Below are positions 56,372-64,000 of a stretch of 64,000 nt of DNA, in pieces. Every line of letters begins with the position of its first letter. Position 1 is the first letter of the stretch. The DNA lies in NCBI GenBank assembly GCA_944324855.1, contig CALUXY010000002.1:42209-106208 (forward strand), written 5' to 3'. The translations under genes were made by a program, and so were the position numbers. This DNA is from Candidatus Gastranaerophilales bacterium. GTDB taxonomy: Bacteria; Cyanobacteriota; Vampirovibrionia; Gastranaerophilales; Gastranaerophilaceae. The notes below the pieces were generated by a model. That model did not search any database and was not told the DNA's origin. It saw only the letters and a program-made list of their open reading frames with translations.

Positions 56372-58012
56372 ATGGATACAAAAGAATATATACTTGACTG
56401 TTTAGATAAGATTGCAAATAACAAAAATATAAGTCTTGATTCTTGTTACAATTCAGCATACATTTGTCTGGTAGGTTTAGAAAGCTACGTTCATGAAAAC
56501 TTTGAAGAAGCTCTTCAATACTTTTCGGATGCAAGTTTTATACTGAAATCGGACAAAACTCCTGAAACAAATATATTGTACGAATTTCTTTTAGGGTATC
56601 TGAATTACAACGAGAAAAACAACACGTATACTCTGCATTACAACAACGCAAAAAGATGTGCAAAATCATCAAATAACGAAGATTTTCTCAATAAACTTAT
56701 TGAAAAGCTCAACAAGATAAAAAACGGCAGCATGTATACAACAGAAGCCCGCAAAGACCCGCTTTTGGCGCTTGTAAAAATCGGACAGGCTGTTGCTGCG
56801 GAAAAAAATATTGATAAACTTATGCAAACCATTGCAGAAGAAACTAAAGAAGCAATGCAGGCAGACAGATGTACGGTTTTCCTGTATGACAAAGAGCATG
56901 ACGAGTTATGGTCAAAGGTTGCACTGGGATTAGGCAGTACGGAATTGAGATTTAAATCGAATCAGGGACTTGCAGGGCACGTATTCCAAACAGGTGAAAC
57001 TATCAATATCAAAGATGCGTATTCTGACAGCAGATTTAATAAGAATATTGACAAAGAAACAGGATACAGAACCAAAACAATACTTTGTATGCCGATAAAA
57101 AATATTAATCAGGAAACAATCGGTGTATTTCAGGTTCTAAACAAAATTACAGGATATTTTACGGAAGAAGATGAAGACCTTTTAGTCACAATCGGCTCAA
57201 GCGCAGGGATTTCATTAGAAAATGCAAAATTGTTCGAGCGCCAGAAAGAACTGTTGAATGAACAGAAAAAAATCTTTGACAGCTTTATAAGCACACTCGG
57301 TGCATCTATTGACGCACGTGACAAAATCACATCAGGGCATTCTACAAGGGTTAGAATGTACGCAACTCTTATTGCACAAGAGTTTGAACTTCCGGACAAC
57401 GATATTGAAATTATCCAAAAAGCGGCTGCCCTTCATGATATCGGAAAAATCGGTATCAGGGATTCGGTGCTTCAAAAAGAAGGGAAATTGACTCCGGAAG
57501 AATACCAGCATATCCAGCAGCACGTTGAAATTACGCATAATATCTTAGAAAAAATCAACATGTCCGAAGAATTCAAACTCATAACAGAGATTGCCTGCTC
57601 TCACCACGAAAAATACGATGGTACAGGTTACTACAGACACTTAAAAGGTGAAGAAATTCCGTTTGGCGGAAGAATTCTGGCGGTATCAGACGTGTTTGAT
57701 GCGATTACATCTAAAAGACACTACCGTGATAAAATGCCGATTGTAAAAGTCATCGGAATACTTATAGGGGATTCGGGAACACATTTTGATAAAAATGTTG
57801 TGGATAAGTTCCTGCAAACAACTCTGGACAAGATTACAGAAGTATTTTTAACCGAAAATCACCTTGTACTCAGTGAGAATGATAAAAAACTTCTTTCTCA
57901 ATATACTTTGCTTGATTTATATAACAGTATTAATGCAGGAGAGAATACCGAACTTGTAGACAAATTCAATTTTTACTACACGGGAACTAATATAAATGCA
58001 GCTCAAGTCTAA
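56372..58012 (+). CDS. GAF domain-HD-GYP domain signalling protein
   Basis: The 546 residues comprise a helical N-terminal region (1-125), a GAF sensor (about 130-285, with VFLYDKEHDELW and FKSNQGLAGHVF) and an HD-GYP domain (about 310-480). HD-GYP proteins degrade cyclic di-GMP or related dinucleotides. Metal and active-site motifs are intact: HDIGKIGI (H355, D356), H411-H412-E, and FDAITSKRHYR. The GYP triplet reads GYY, so the Pro is lost. No membrane segment is seen. The 3' end overlaps the TPR gene by 17 bases. Confidence 0.9.
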   Translation: MDTKEYILDCLDKIANNKNISLDSCYNSAYICLVGLESYVHENFEEALQYFSDASFILKSDKTPETNILYEFLLGYLNYNEKNNTYTLHYNNAKRCAKSSNNEDFLNKLIEKLNKIKNGSMYTTEARKDPLLALVKIGQAVAAEKNIDKLMQTIAEETKEAMQADRCTVFLYDKEHDELWSKVALGLGSTELRFKSNQGLAGHVFQTGETINIKDAYSDSRFNKNIDKETGYRTKTILCMPIKNINQETIGVFQVLNKITGYFTEEDEDLLVTIGSSAGISLENAKLFERQKELLNEQKKIFDSFISTLGASIDARDKITSGHSTRVRMYATLIAQEFELPDNDIEIIQKAAALHDIGKIGIRDSVLQKEGKLTPEEYQHIQQHVEITHNILEKINMSEEFKLITEIACSHHEKYDGTGYYRHLKGEEIPFGGRILAVSDVFDAITSKRHYRDKMPIVKVIGILIGDSGTHFDKNVVDKFLQTTLDKITEVFLTENHLVLSENDKKLLSQYTLLDLYNSINAGENTELVDKFNFYYTGTNINAAQV

Positions 58013-59480
58013 ACTTATTATTACAACTATTATTTCAACATTACTTGCAAACACAGTTTTTGCGGAAATGGTGTTTGACCCTGTTTTGCAAACAGATATT
58101 ATAAAAATTGAACCAATTAAACAAAGCCCTAATACTTTGTTCAAAAAAAATTTTAAAAGTGCGGTAGATAAGTTTGAAAACCTTAATATCAAAATCTCTT
58201 ATGACGATTTTAACAGACTTATATCCAAAAACCACAAGAACGATTTTTATTTGCTGGTTCTTGCGGATAAAACAGCAGAACTCGGTTTCTTTGATTTGTC
58301 AAAACAAGCTTTCAGCAGAATCGAAGATTTTGATATATCAAACAATGTTATAGAAAATACAAAAAAATTCTATTTCCCTAAAAAATCAATAACTAAAAGT
58401 GATATATTGATTCTTGCGGAGCTGTATTCCAATATTGTTTATAATGATCAGGCAAAAGAATCGGTTGTGGAATTAGGTCAGTATCCAAGACTTTTGAACG
58501 ATTATGATTATGCAAACTACCTTATGGCTTTAGGGTATTACAAACTGAATGACCTTGAGAATGCAAAGCAGTACATAAAAACAGCAACAGAGGTTAACCC
58601 TGAAAATATTAACTACAAAATACTTGAATCTCAAATTTTTACCGGAGATAAAAAAGGGAAAATCTCAAAAAAACTTATCAAAGAAATTGATGAACAAGAG
58701 ATTAATACAAAACGATTATCAGAAAAACTTGAATCCTCAAACGAATATTTATCATATCTGCTCGCCAAGAAACCTTTTGATAAGGATTATTATCTTGGAA
58801 AATACTACTATGCAGAAGGCGATTACATAAAAGCTTCCAGAATTTTTATGACTGCATTAGGGAAAAACAAAAAAAATAACGCTCTTTTATATTCAATGCT
58901 TGCAAGATGTGCGTATGCGCTGGGGGATTACAAAAAAGCAGAAGAATACTGTAATAAAACAAATAAAATTACAGCGAGTAATCCTGACTGCATGATAACA
59001 ATGGGCGATTTAGCCGCAAAAAACGGGGATTATAAAAATGCACTAAAATATTATAAATCTGCGGAATCAGACAAAAAATTAAGACAAGAGGCTCTTGAAA
59101 AAATGGCATCTGTTTATACAAAAATGTCTTATCCAAAACGAGCAAATGATATTTACAAACGGCTTATAGAAGATTATAACAGCTCATATATTGCCTATTA
59201 CAAAATCGGACTTATAACTCCGGAAAAAGAGCTGGATTATTTAAAAAAATCGGTTTCAATAAATCCTTCTTATCAGGACGGATGGATTGATTTAGCCCGT
59301 GTAATGCTGGATAAGGGCAACATTTCGCTTGCCAAAAGTTATCTTTCTGTAGCAAACTATCTTGACGACAGCAACTTTAGATATTATTATTATCAAAGTC
59401 TTCTAAATAAAAAAGAAGCAGAAATGAACAGTATTAAAAACAGCAACGACATACTTAACAAAATTGCAGGGCGTGAATGA
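57996..59480 (+). CDS. Exported TPR-repeat protein
   Basis: A signal peptide (about residues 1-23, ending VFA) leads a 494-residue chain with several tetratricopeptide repeats, for example YLMALGYYKLNDLENAKQY (about 173), SMLARCAYALGDYKKAEEY (about 300) and TMGDLAAKNGDYKNALKYY (about 334). TPRs bind peptides of partner proteins, probably at the cell envelope here. It lies between the HD-GYP gene and two response regulators, overlapping both neighbours (17 and 4 bases), so it belongs to the same system. Confidence 0.85.
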   Translation: MQLKSKLIITTIISTLLANTVFAEMVFDPVLQTDIIKIEPIKQSPNTLFKKNFKSAVDKFENLNIKISYDDFNRLISKNHKNDFYLLVLADKTAELGFFDLSKQAFSRIEDFDISNNVIENTKKFYFPKKSITKSDILILAELYSNIVYNDQAKESVVELGQYPRLLNDYDYANYLMALGYYKLNDLENAKQYIKTATEVNPENINYKILESQIFTGDKKGKISKKLIKEIDEQEINTKRLSEKLESSNEYLSYLLAKKPFDKDYYLGKYYYAEGDYIKASRIFMTALGKNKKNNALLYSMLARCAYALGDYKKAEEYCNKTNKITASNPDCMITMGDLAAKNGDYKNALKYYKSAESDKKLRQEALEKMASVYTKMSYPKRANDIYKRLIEDYNSSYIAYYKIGLITPEKELDYLKKSVSINPSYQDGWIDLARVMLDKGNISLAKSYLSVANYLDDSNFRYYYYQSLLNKKEAEMNSIKNSNDILNKIAGRE

Positions 59481-60124
59481 AATATAATATTTTAATAGTA
59501 GAAGATCATGAACTAACCCGTTTCGGGCTAAAAACGACATTTGAAGGTGTCGACTATGTCGAAACATTATTTGAAGCGAAGTCTGCAGAGGATGCTTATA
59601 TAATTGTTAAGGAGAACAAAATTGACCTTGTAATCATGGATTTAGGGCTTCCTGAAATCGACGGAATTACAGCAACTAAATACATTAAAGATTTGAACCC
59701 GAATATAAAAATCGTTGTATTAACTTCACATAACGATGAAAAAGATGTATTAAACAGTCTGAAAGCAGGAGCAAATGCATACTGTTCAAAAGAAATTAAT
59801 CTTGACCGGCTTATACAGGTCGTAAATTCTGTTTTAGACGGAGCTTCCTGGTTTGATCCGAGTATTTCAAATATTGTTTTAAAAGCAGCAACAAACACCC
59901 AAATGAATGATGCTTCCGATACAAAAACAATGTATAATTTAACTTCAAGAGAGAAACAAATTCTCAAACTTATTACGGAAGGGTACAGCAACAGTGAAAT
60001 AGCAAAACAGCTGGTTGTAAGTATTAATACAACAAAAGTACACGTTGCAAGTATATTACAAAAACTAGAAGTTGATGATCGTCTGCAAGCTGCAGTCAAA
60101 GCATTTAAAGAAAAAATTGTTTGA
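59477..60124 (+). CDS. NarL/LuxR-type response regulator 1
   Basis: The receiver domain (about residues 1-120) has ED at 9-10, the phospho-acceptor D55 in VIMDLGLPEIDG, and VVLTSHNDEKDV with the conserved Thr. A LuxR-type HTH follows (about 150-210): LTSREKQILKLITEGYSNSEIA and STTKVHV-like NTTKVHVASI. The 215 residues are standard. No histidine kinase is in the cluster. It overlaps the TPR gene by four bases. Confidence 0.93.
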   Translation: MKYNILIVEDHELTRFGLKTTFEGVDYVETLFEAKSAEDAYIIVKENKIDLVIMDLGLPEIDGITATKYIKDLNPNIKIVVLTSHNDEKDVLNSLKAGANAYCSKEINLDRLIQVVNSVLDGASWFDPSISNIVLKAATNTQMNDASDTKTMYNLTSREKQILKLITEGYSNSEIAKQLVVSINTTKVHVASILQKLEVDDRLQAAVKAFKEKIV

Positions 60125-60132
60125 GGGAAAAC

Positions 60133-60756
60133 ATGGAAGATTTTGCAAAAATATTAATAGTTGATGATAATCCGAAATATTTAGAAGAAGCATTACCAAT
60201 GTACGGATACGACGTAATTGTTGCGCATGACGGAGTTGAAGCACTGCAGATTTTAACAAAAGAATATAACTCAATAAATCTGATCCTGCTTGATGTCATG
60301 ATGCCTAATATGGACGGATGGGACACTTTAAAAGCAATCAGAACAAACAAAAACACAAAATATATACCTGTTATAATGATAACTGCAGTGAGCGAAGAGC
60401 ATAAGATTGTTTCAGGGCTGAAAATCGGAGCGGACGATTATATTGTAAAACCTTTTGTTTTACCGAACCTTCTTGCCAGAATAGAAGCCGTATTAAGACG
60501 TTCAAAATGGCAGAACGAGTCAAAATCAATAGATATTTCTATTAAGCCGGAAGGTGATATTGAACCGTTGACCGAACGTGAAAAAGAAGTTCTTTCGCTT
60601 GCGGCAAAAGGTGCAAGCAATCAAGATATTGCAAAGAAATTATTTGTTCGGGATGTTACAGTTAAAACACACATGAACACTATTTTTAAAAAGCTAAAAG
60701 TAACAAATAGAACACAGGCAGTTTTACTTGCGCTGCAAACTAAGATAATCAGTTAG
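60133..60756 (+). CDS. LuxR-type response regulator 2
   Basis: The receiver has ILIVDDN near the N-terminus, the acceptor Asp (about D57) in LLLDVMMPNMDGW, and the KPF motif at about residue 108. A LuxR HTH (about 140-205) has PLTEREKEVLSLAAKGASNQDIA and VTVKTHMNTIFKKL. The receiver is closer to OmpR/PhoB types while the output is LuxR-like. I chose the ATG at 60133, preceded by GAGGG; a TTG at 60121 is less likely. It is 8 bases after the first regulator. Confidence 0.92.
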   Translation: MEDFAKILIVDDNPKYLEEALPMYGYDVIVAHDGVEALQILTKEYNSINLILLDVMMPNMDGWDTLKAIRTNKNTKYIPVIMITAVSEEHKIVSGLKIGADDYIVKPFVLPNLLARIEAVLRRSKWQNESKSIDISIKPEGDIEPLTEREKEVLSLAAKGASNQDIAKKLFVRDVTVKTHMNTIFKKLKVTNRTQAVLLALQTKIIS

Positions 60757-60768
60757 AGGAGTCAGTTA

Positions 60769-61302
60769 ATGAAAACTAAAGATGAATTAATAACTTTATT
60801 AATAGAAGATGTTGAAGAATTCAACAGTTATGTTCAAGAAAATGCAGAAACAGGGATTGACCTGACAGAAGTTGATTTATCAAATGTAACTATTGCAGAT
60901 GCAGAGTTTAACAATGTAGATTTATCATCAACAAGTTTTGCAGATGCACATCTTACCAACGTAAAATTTGAAAACTGTGATTTAACATCTGCAGATTTTA
61001 CACGCTCTGCAGTTTCTGAATGTTACTTTACAAGTTCTGTTCTTAACGGAACGGATTTTAGTTATGCTGTTGTTGACTACTGCAGTTTCAACGAAGCAGA
61101 CATGGCCGGATGTATATTACAAGAAACTGACTTGACAAATTCAGACTTATCAACAAGCTATAATCTGAATGCCTGCAGATTTGATGACGGAACTATTTGG
61201 CCTGACAGCGACATGCTTCCTGATGATTTTGACGGATTATATTCCGCTGATTTGTCATCGCTTAAAGATGATGAAGATGAAGGCGCCAATCAGGACTATT
61301 AA
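60769..61302 (+). CDS. Pentapeptide-repeat protein
   Basis: From about residue 28 to 130 the 177-residue chain follows the A(D/N)LXX pentapeptide pattern (VDLSNVTIADAEFNNVDLSS, then CDLTSADFTRSA and EADMAGC). This forms a right-handed beta-helix. Known members mimic DNA or act in membranes or signalling, but most have no known role. The C-terminal end is very acidic (DDEDEGANQDY). It follows the second response regulator by 12 bases with AGAGGAG, so it is probably coexpressed. Confidence 0.87.
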   Translation: MKTKDELITLLIEDVEEFNSYVQENAETGIDLTEVDLSNVTIADAEFNNVDLSSTSFADAHLTNVKFENCDLTSADFTRSAVSECYFTSSVLNGTDFSYAVVDYCSFNEADMAGCILQETDLTNSDLSTSYNLNACRFDDGTIWPDSDMLPDDFDGLYSADLSSLKDDEDEGANQDY

Positions 61303-61327
61303 CAAAATTATTAAAACGAATTATTAT
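61299..61327 (+). promoter_or_regulatory. Promoter of the DnaJ gene, probably leaderless
   Basis: TTAACA (61299-61304), 17 bases and TATTAT (61322-61327). The ATG at 61334 is six bases beyond and lacks a Shine-Dalgarno. Confidence 0.6.
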
Positions 61328-61333
61328 TAAACT

Positions 61334-62422
61334 ATGGAGAAAAATTACTACGACATTTTGGGAATAAAGCCTGATGCGACTGAAACAGAAATAAAATCAG
61401 CCTTTAGAAAACTTGCACGAAAATGGCACCCAGATGTTGCAGGAAATTCGCCCGAGGTTGTAGAGAAGTTTAAAGAAATAAACGAAGCGTATGAAATCCT
61501 TTCGGATTCCGAGAAGCGCAAAAAATATGATACCCTGCGGGGCATGTTCAATAACAAGGCAAAAACAGAAAATCAAAAAACCGGAAACTCTCAATCCCGT
61601 ACAAAATCAGACGATAAGTTTGAAAAGCAGCATACGCAGCAAGAACGCCCGCATCAAGAGTATAAAAAACAGGAAACTAATACAAACAGCAGAAATAACG
61701 CAAACAGTAAAAATGCGTTTCAGGATGCCTGGGATAGTTTTATCAAAAAAACAAGAGAAGCAGAAAAGCCGAAACAAAATAAATATACCGCAAAAAAAAT
61801 TAATGGCAGCGATATAACTTCAGAAATAACCATAACAGTGTCCGAAGCACTTATGGGGACAACTCGAACCGTTAATATACTCCATACGGAGCCTTGTCCG
61901 AAATGCCACGGGCGAAAGTTTGCAAACGGAAGTATATGCGCATATTGCAAAGGCGCAGGAGAAATGTCCGTTCATAAAAAACTATCGGTAAAAATACCTG
62001 AAAGAGTTAAAGAAGGTGCAAAAATCAGGATTGCAGGAGAAGGAAACCAAGGACTCAACGGCGGCAAAAACGGAGATTTGTATCTTATAATCAGAATTGA
62101 TACCGAAAGTTCGCCATATAAATATGAAGGTTTAAATATCCTGCAAACAATCCCGCTTGAACCTTACGAAGCTGTTCTTGGATGTACTGTTGATGTTAAA
62201 ACACCTACAGGAATTGTCCAGATGAAAATTATGCCGAAAACAATGAACGGGCAAAAGTACAGGCTTGCCAAAGAAGGCTTGGAAAAAGACGGGAAAAAAG
62301 GGGATATGATTATAACGGTATCAATCGAAATCCCGAAAGATTTAACCAAAGAAGAAATTATTCTTTATGAAAAACTAAAACTGGAATCAAAGCGCAACTT
62401 AAGAGAGAAAATACATGAGTGA
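61334..62422 (+). CDS. DnaJ-type co-chaperone with a reduced zinc domain
   Basis: The J domain (residues 1-65, HPD at 32-34) stimulates DnaK. A low-complexity Gln/Asn/Lys linker spans about 75-155. The zinc region has only two CxxC units (C188-x2-C191 and C202-x2-C205) instead of four, so it would hold one zinc. The substrate-binding C-terminal domain follows (about 215-345, GDLYLIIRI). It is intermediate between DnaJ and CbpA. No GrpE or DnaK lies nearby. It overlaps queE by eight bases. Confidence 0.9.
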   Translation: MEKNYYDILGIKPDATETEIKSAFRKLARKWHPDVAGNSPEVVEKFKEINEAYEILSDSEKRKKYDTLRGMFNNKAKTENQKTGNSQSRTKSDDKFEKQHTQQERPHQEYKKQETNTNSRNNANSKNAFQDAWDSFIKKTREAEKPKQNKYTAKKINGSDITSEITITVSEALMGTTRTVNILHTEPCPKCHGRKFANGSICAYCKGAGEMSVHKKLSVKIPERVKEGAKIRIAGEGNQGLNGGKNGDLYLIIRIDTESSPYKYEGLNILQTIPLEPYEAVLGCTVDVKTPTGIVQMKIMPKTMNGQKYRLAKEGLEKDGKKGDMIITVSIEIPKDLTKEEIILYEKLKLESKRNLREKIHE

Positions 62423-63158
62423 AAATAAAGCAAAAATAAAAGAAATATTCGCTTCCGTACAGGGAGAGGGGCTATATATAGGTACAAAACAATTATTCAT
62501 ACGTTTTTGTGCATGTAATTTAAAGTGTGACTACTGTGATACTCCGCATTTACCGGTAAATATCAATGATAAGGATACTTTTTTTGAATTTACTCCGGAT
62601 GAACTTGTCAGATATATTAATGAAAAATTTGATATCAAAACAATAAGTTTCATATCGCTTACAGGCGGAGAACCTCTAATTTGGAATGAGTTTCTTGCGG
62701 AATTTTTACCTAAAGTAAAAACTAAGTTTTACCTTGAAACAAATGCAACAATCACAGAAAACTTAGAAAAAATACTTCCTTATATAGAAGTCATAGCAGC
62801 AGATATAAAGCTTCCAAGCTGCTCCGGTATAAAAAACTCATTTGATTTACACAACAAATTTTTTGACAAAATCAAACATTACAAAGTAGATTGTGCCGTG
62901 ACAAGACAGTACGACTGCGACGGCAAAAAACTGTTTGCAAAAATTATTTTTGATAAAAATATAACCGATGAAGAAATTGAAAACTGTGTATTTTTAGGGC
63001 AAAAGTATAATCTGGAGCTTATTCTGCAGCCTAAAATGAACGGAAACGAAATATCTGTCGATTCAGAGTTTATGATACATGTATTCAACAAATTTATGGA
63101 AAAATACAACCACGTAAGACTTATCCCTCAGGTGCATAAATTCTTAGATATTGAATAA
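62415..63158 (+). CDS. queE: 7-carboxy-7-deazaguanine synthase (radical SAM)
   Basis: QueE makes the 7-deazaguanine core of queuosine from carboxy-tetrahydropterin. The N-terminal [13 protein letters not shown] is diagnostic. The Fe-S cysteines are C34-x3-C38-x2-C41 (CNLKCDYC). TGGEPL follows at about 86-91. The 247 residues are somewhat longer than short QueE proteins. With QueH and Tgt it supports queuosine synthesis. It overlaps dnaJ by eight bases, an unusual pairing. Confidence 0.93.
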   Translation: MSENKAKIKEIFASVQGEGLYIGTKQLFIRFCACNLKCDYCDTPHLPVNINDKDTFFEFTPDELVRYINEKFDIKTISFISLTGGEPLIWNEFLAEFLPKVKTKFYLETNATITENLEKILPYIEVIAADIKLPSCSGIKNSFDLHNKFFDKIKHYKVDCAVTRQYDCDGKKLFAKIIFDKNITDEEIENCVFLGQKYNLELILQPKMNGNEISVDSEFMIHVFNKFMEKYNHVRLIPQVHKFLDIE

Positions 63159-63180
63159 AATGTAAAGTAATGTGTAACAT

Positions 63181-63209
63181 TTTACATATATTAGTTACAT
63201 ATATATAAT
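63181..63209 (+). promoter_or_regulatory. Promoter of the HTH gene, probably leaderless
   Basis: TTTACA (63181-63186), 17 bases and a perfect TATAAT (63204-63209). The ATG at 63216 is six bases after it, with no Shine-Dalgarno. This is the clearest example of the leaderless layout in the window. Confidence 0.65.
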
Positions 63210-63215
63210 TAATGT

Positions 63216-63857
63216 ATGATTACATCTTACAAATTACTTGATAAATTATTAGATAATTTTGACAATTTAGGGGTAGAGTTAACTTTATCCTCAAAACTTG
63301 TATTGCTTTTTTTAATAAAATGCTATAACCCAAAACATGATTCCGTATTTCCAAAACAAAAAACAATGGCAAAAAGACTTGATATTAATAAAAATTCGGT
63401 ATCAAGAGCTATTAAAGAACTTGAAGAAAAAGCATTAATATTTATAAAACGAAAGTATTCAAATATTTATAAAATAAATACTAAAGTATTATTTAACGCA
63501 CTCAAATTTGAGGACAAGAAATCCCCAAATTTGGGATTGGAAGACCTCAATTTGGGGACTGCTAATATAACAGATAAAGAATATATAAAAGAACAGCAAG
63601 TTAAAAAAAATTTTTCTTCTAATGATTCTGCTGCGGTCAAAAAAACTAAAGAACTTATACGTTCGTATAAAGACTCCGAACTAAGGTCTGATTATCAAGA
63701 TTTAAATCGGGAAGAGGCAATTATATATCTGGGTAAGTGTGTCCCCCGCACGATGTTCAAAAAGAGTACAATTGCAAAATATTTAATGGATAAGTTTTCG
63801 ATTACGATAGATGAAATCCCGAAACGAGAAGAGCTTGATGGAGAATTGGGTAAGTGA
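63216..63857 (+). CDS. Helix-turn-helix protein, replication-initiator-like
   Basis: The N-terminal half (about residues 20-95) is a winged HTH of the HTH_36 type, with VFPKQKTMAKRLDINKNSVSRAIKELEEKALI, similar to replication initiators and phage replisome organisers. The C-terminal half is charged and not recognised. NLGLEDLNLG at about 105-115 is encoded by a repeated AATTTGGG word. The last codons and stop fall within a dispersed TCACT-type repeat, so the C-terminus may have been altered by repeat insertion. Role (plasmid/phage remnant or regulator) is unclear. Confidence 0.7.
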   Translation: MITSYKLLDKLLDNFDNLGVELTLSSKLVLLFLIKCYNPKHDSVFPKQKTMAKRLDINKNSVSRAIKELEEKALIFIKRKYSNIYKINTKVLFNALKFEDKKSPNLGLEDLNLGTANITDKEYIKEQQVKKNFSSNDSAAVKKTKELIRSYKDSELRSDYQDLNREEAIIYLGKCVPRTMFKKSTIAKYLMDKFSITIDEIPKREELDGELGK

Positions 63858-63913
63858 TTAAGTGACTGGGTGATTAAGTGGGTGAATAGTGATTAGTGAG
63901 GAGTGAGTAGACT
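63850..63913. repeat. TCACT-type dispersed repeat, best copy (reverse orientation)
   Basis: The segment reads AAGTGATTAAGTGACTGGG, then GTGGGTGAATAGTG and ATTAGTGAGGAGTGAGTAG. Its reverse complement matches the copies at 54499-54566 and 39896-39962 almost base for base. It begins at the 3' end of the HTH gene. The remaining bases to 64000 are AT-rich with nothing else recognised. Confidence 0.7.
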
Positions 63914-64000
63914 TTTGTCATTCTTGTATATGTTACGTAATTCGGTGACAAAAATTGTTACAAAGTTTATTCATTTTCACCTAATTTTTTACTACACAGT

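Noticed and set aside
59596..60099. 167-codon open frame on the minus strand
   Set aside because: It is the antisense of response regulator 1, which has complete receiver and HTH motifs. The antisense product has no recognisable domain.

Overview
The window is AT-rich bacterial chromosome, densely packed with short operons on both strands. I saw no rRNA, tRNA, CRISPR array, prophage or insertion sequence. The best guess for the organism is a non-photosynthetic relative of Cyanobacteria (Vampirovibrionia/Melainabacteria, probably gut Gastranaerophilales). This is inferred from cyanobacterial-style architectures (VKOR fused to thioredoxin; YvcK with two N-terminal membrane segments; a short SSB), anaerobic traits (rubrerythrin), no photosynthesis genes, and many lineage-specific proteins that I cannot match to named families. 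I ran no database search, so the assignment is moderate in confidence.

Layout. 1-2.9 kb (minus): PepA (cut by the window edge), DUF6485, QueH and a VKOR-thioredoxin fusion. 3-3.6 kb: hairpin-rich non-coding DNA. 3.6-5 kb (minus): two lineage-specific proteins sharing an N-terminal motif. 5.1-11.8 kb (plus): adenine deaminase, a sigma factor, GcvPB, a 2-hydroxyacyl-CoA dehydratase/activase-like protein, a membrane protein and MiaA. 12.4-13.4 kb: rpsL-rpsG. 13.7-16.3 kb (minus): an HD protein, RibF and a formyltransferase. 16.3-23.7 kb (plus): PxpA, YvcK, PanB, PanC, Ndk, Tgt and an EF-hand protein. 24.9-27.4 kb: SSB, a DUF1537 acid-sugar kinase and PdxA. 27.4-34 kb: RibD, a UPF0173 hydrolase, lineage-specific proteins and a large GLUG-repeat protein. 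34.1-40.3 kb: RelA/SpoT, an MnmD-like methyltransferase with an FAD oxidoreductase, rubrerythrin and a HEAT protein. 40.4-44.6 kb: two PlsC-type acyltransferases, a phosphohexomutase and CoaD. 44.9-54.3 kb: XerD, MurC-MurB-Ddl-FtsQ, Ffh, a Gfo/Idh/MocA oxidoreductase, a PgsA-like synthase, TrmL and NnrD. 54.6-61.3 kb: a tight signalling/envelope series (two exported helical paralogues, GAF-HD-GYP, exported TPR protein, two LuxR-type response regulators, pentapeptide protein). 61.3-63.9 kb: DnaJ, QueE and an HTH protein.

Themes. tRNA anticodon-loop modification recurs (QueH, QueE, Tgt, MiaA, MnmD-like, TrmL). Cofactor synthesis is well represented (PanB, PanC, CoaD, RibD, RibF). The most notable regulatory signal is a set of genes whose ATG lies six to eight bases after a sigma70-type -10 box and which lack a Shine-Dalgarno sequence. 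These are probably leaderless mRNAs. Intergenic spacers carry a mosaic of short dispersed repeats, one family being about 65 bp of TCACT-like units.
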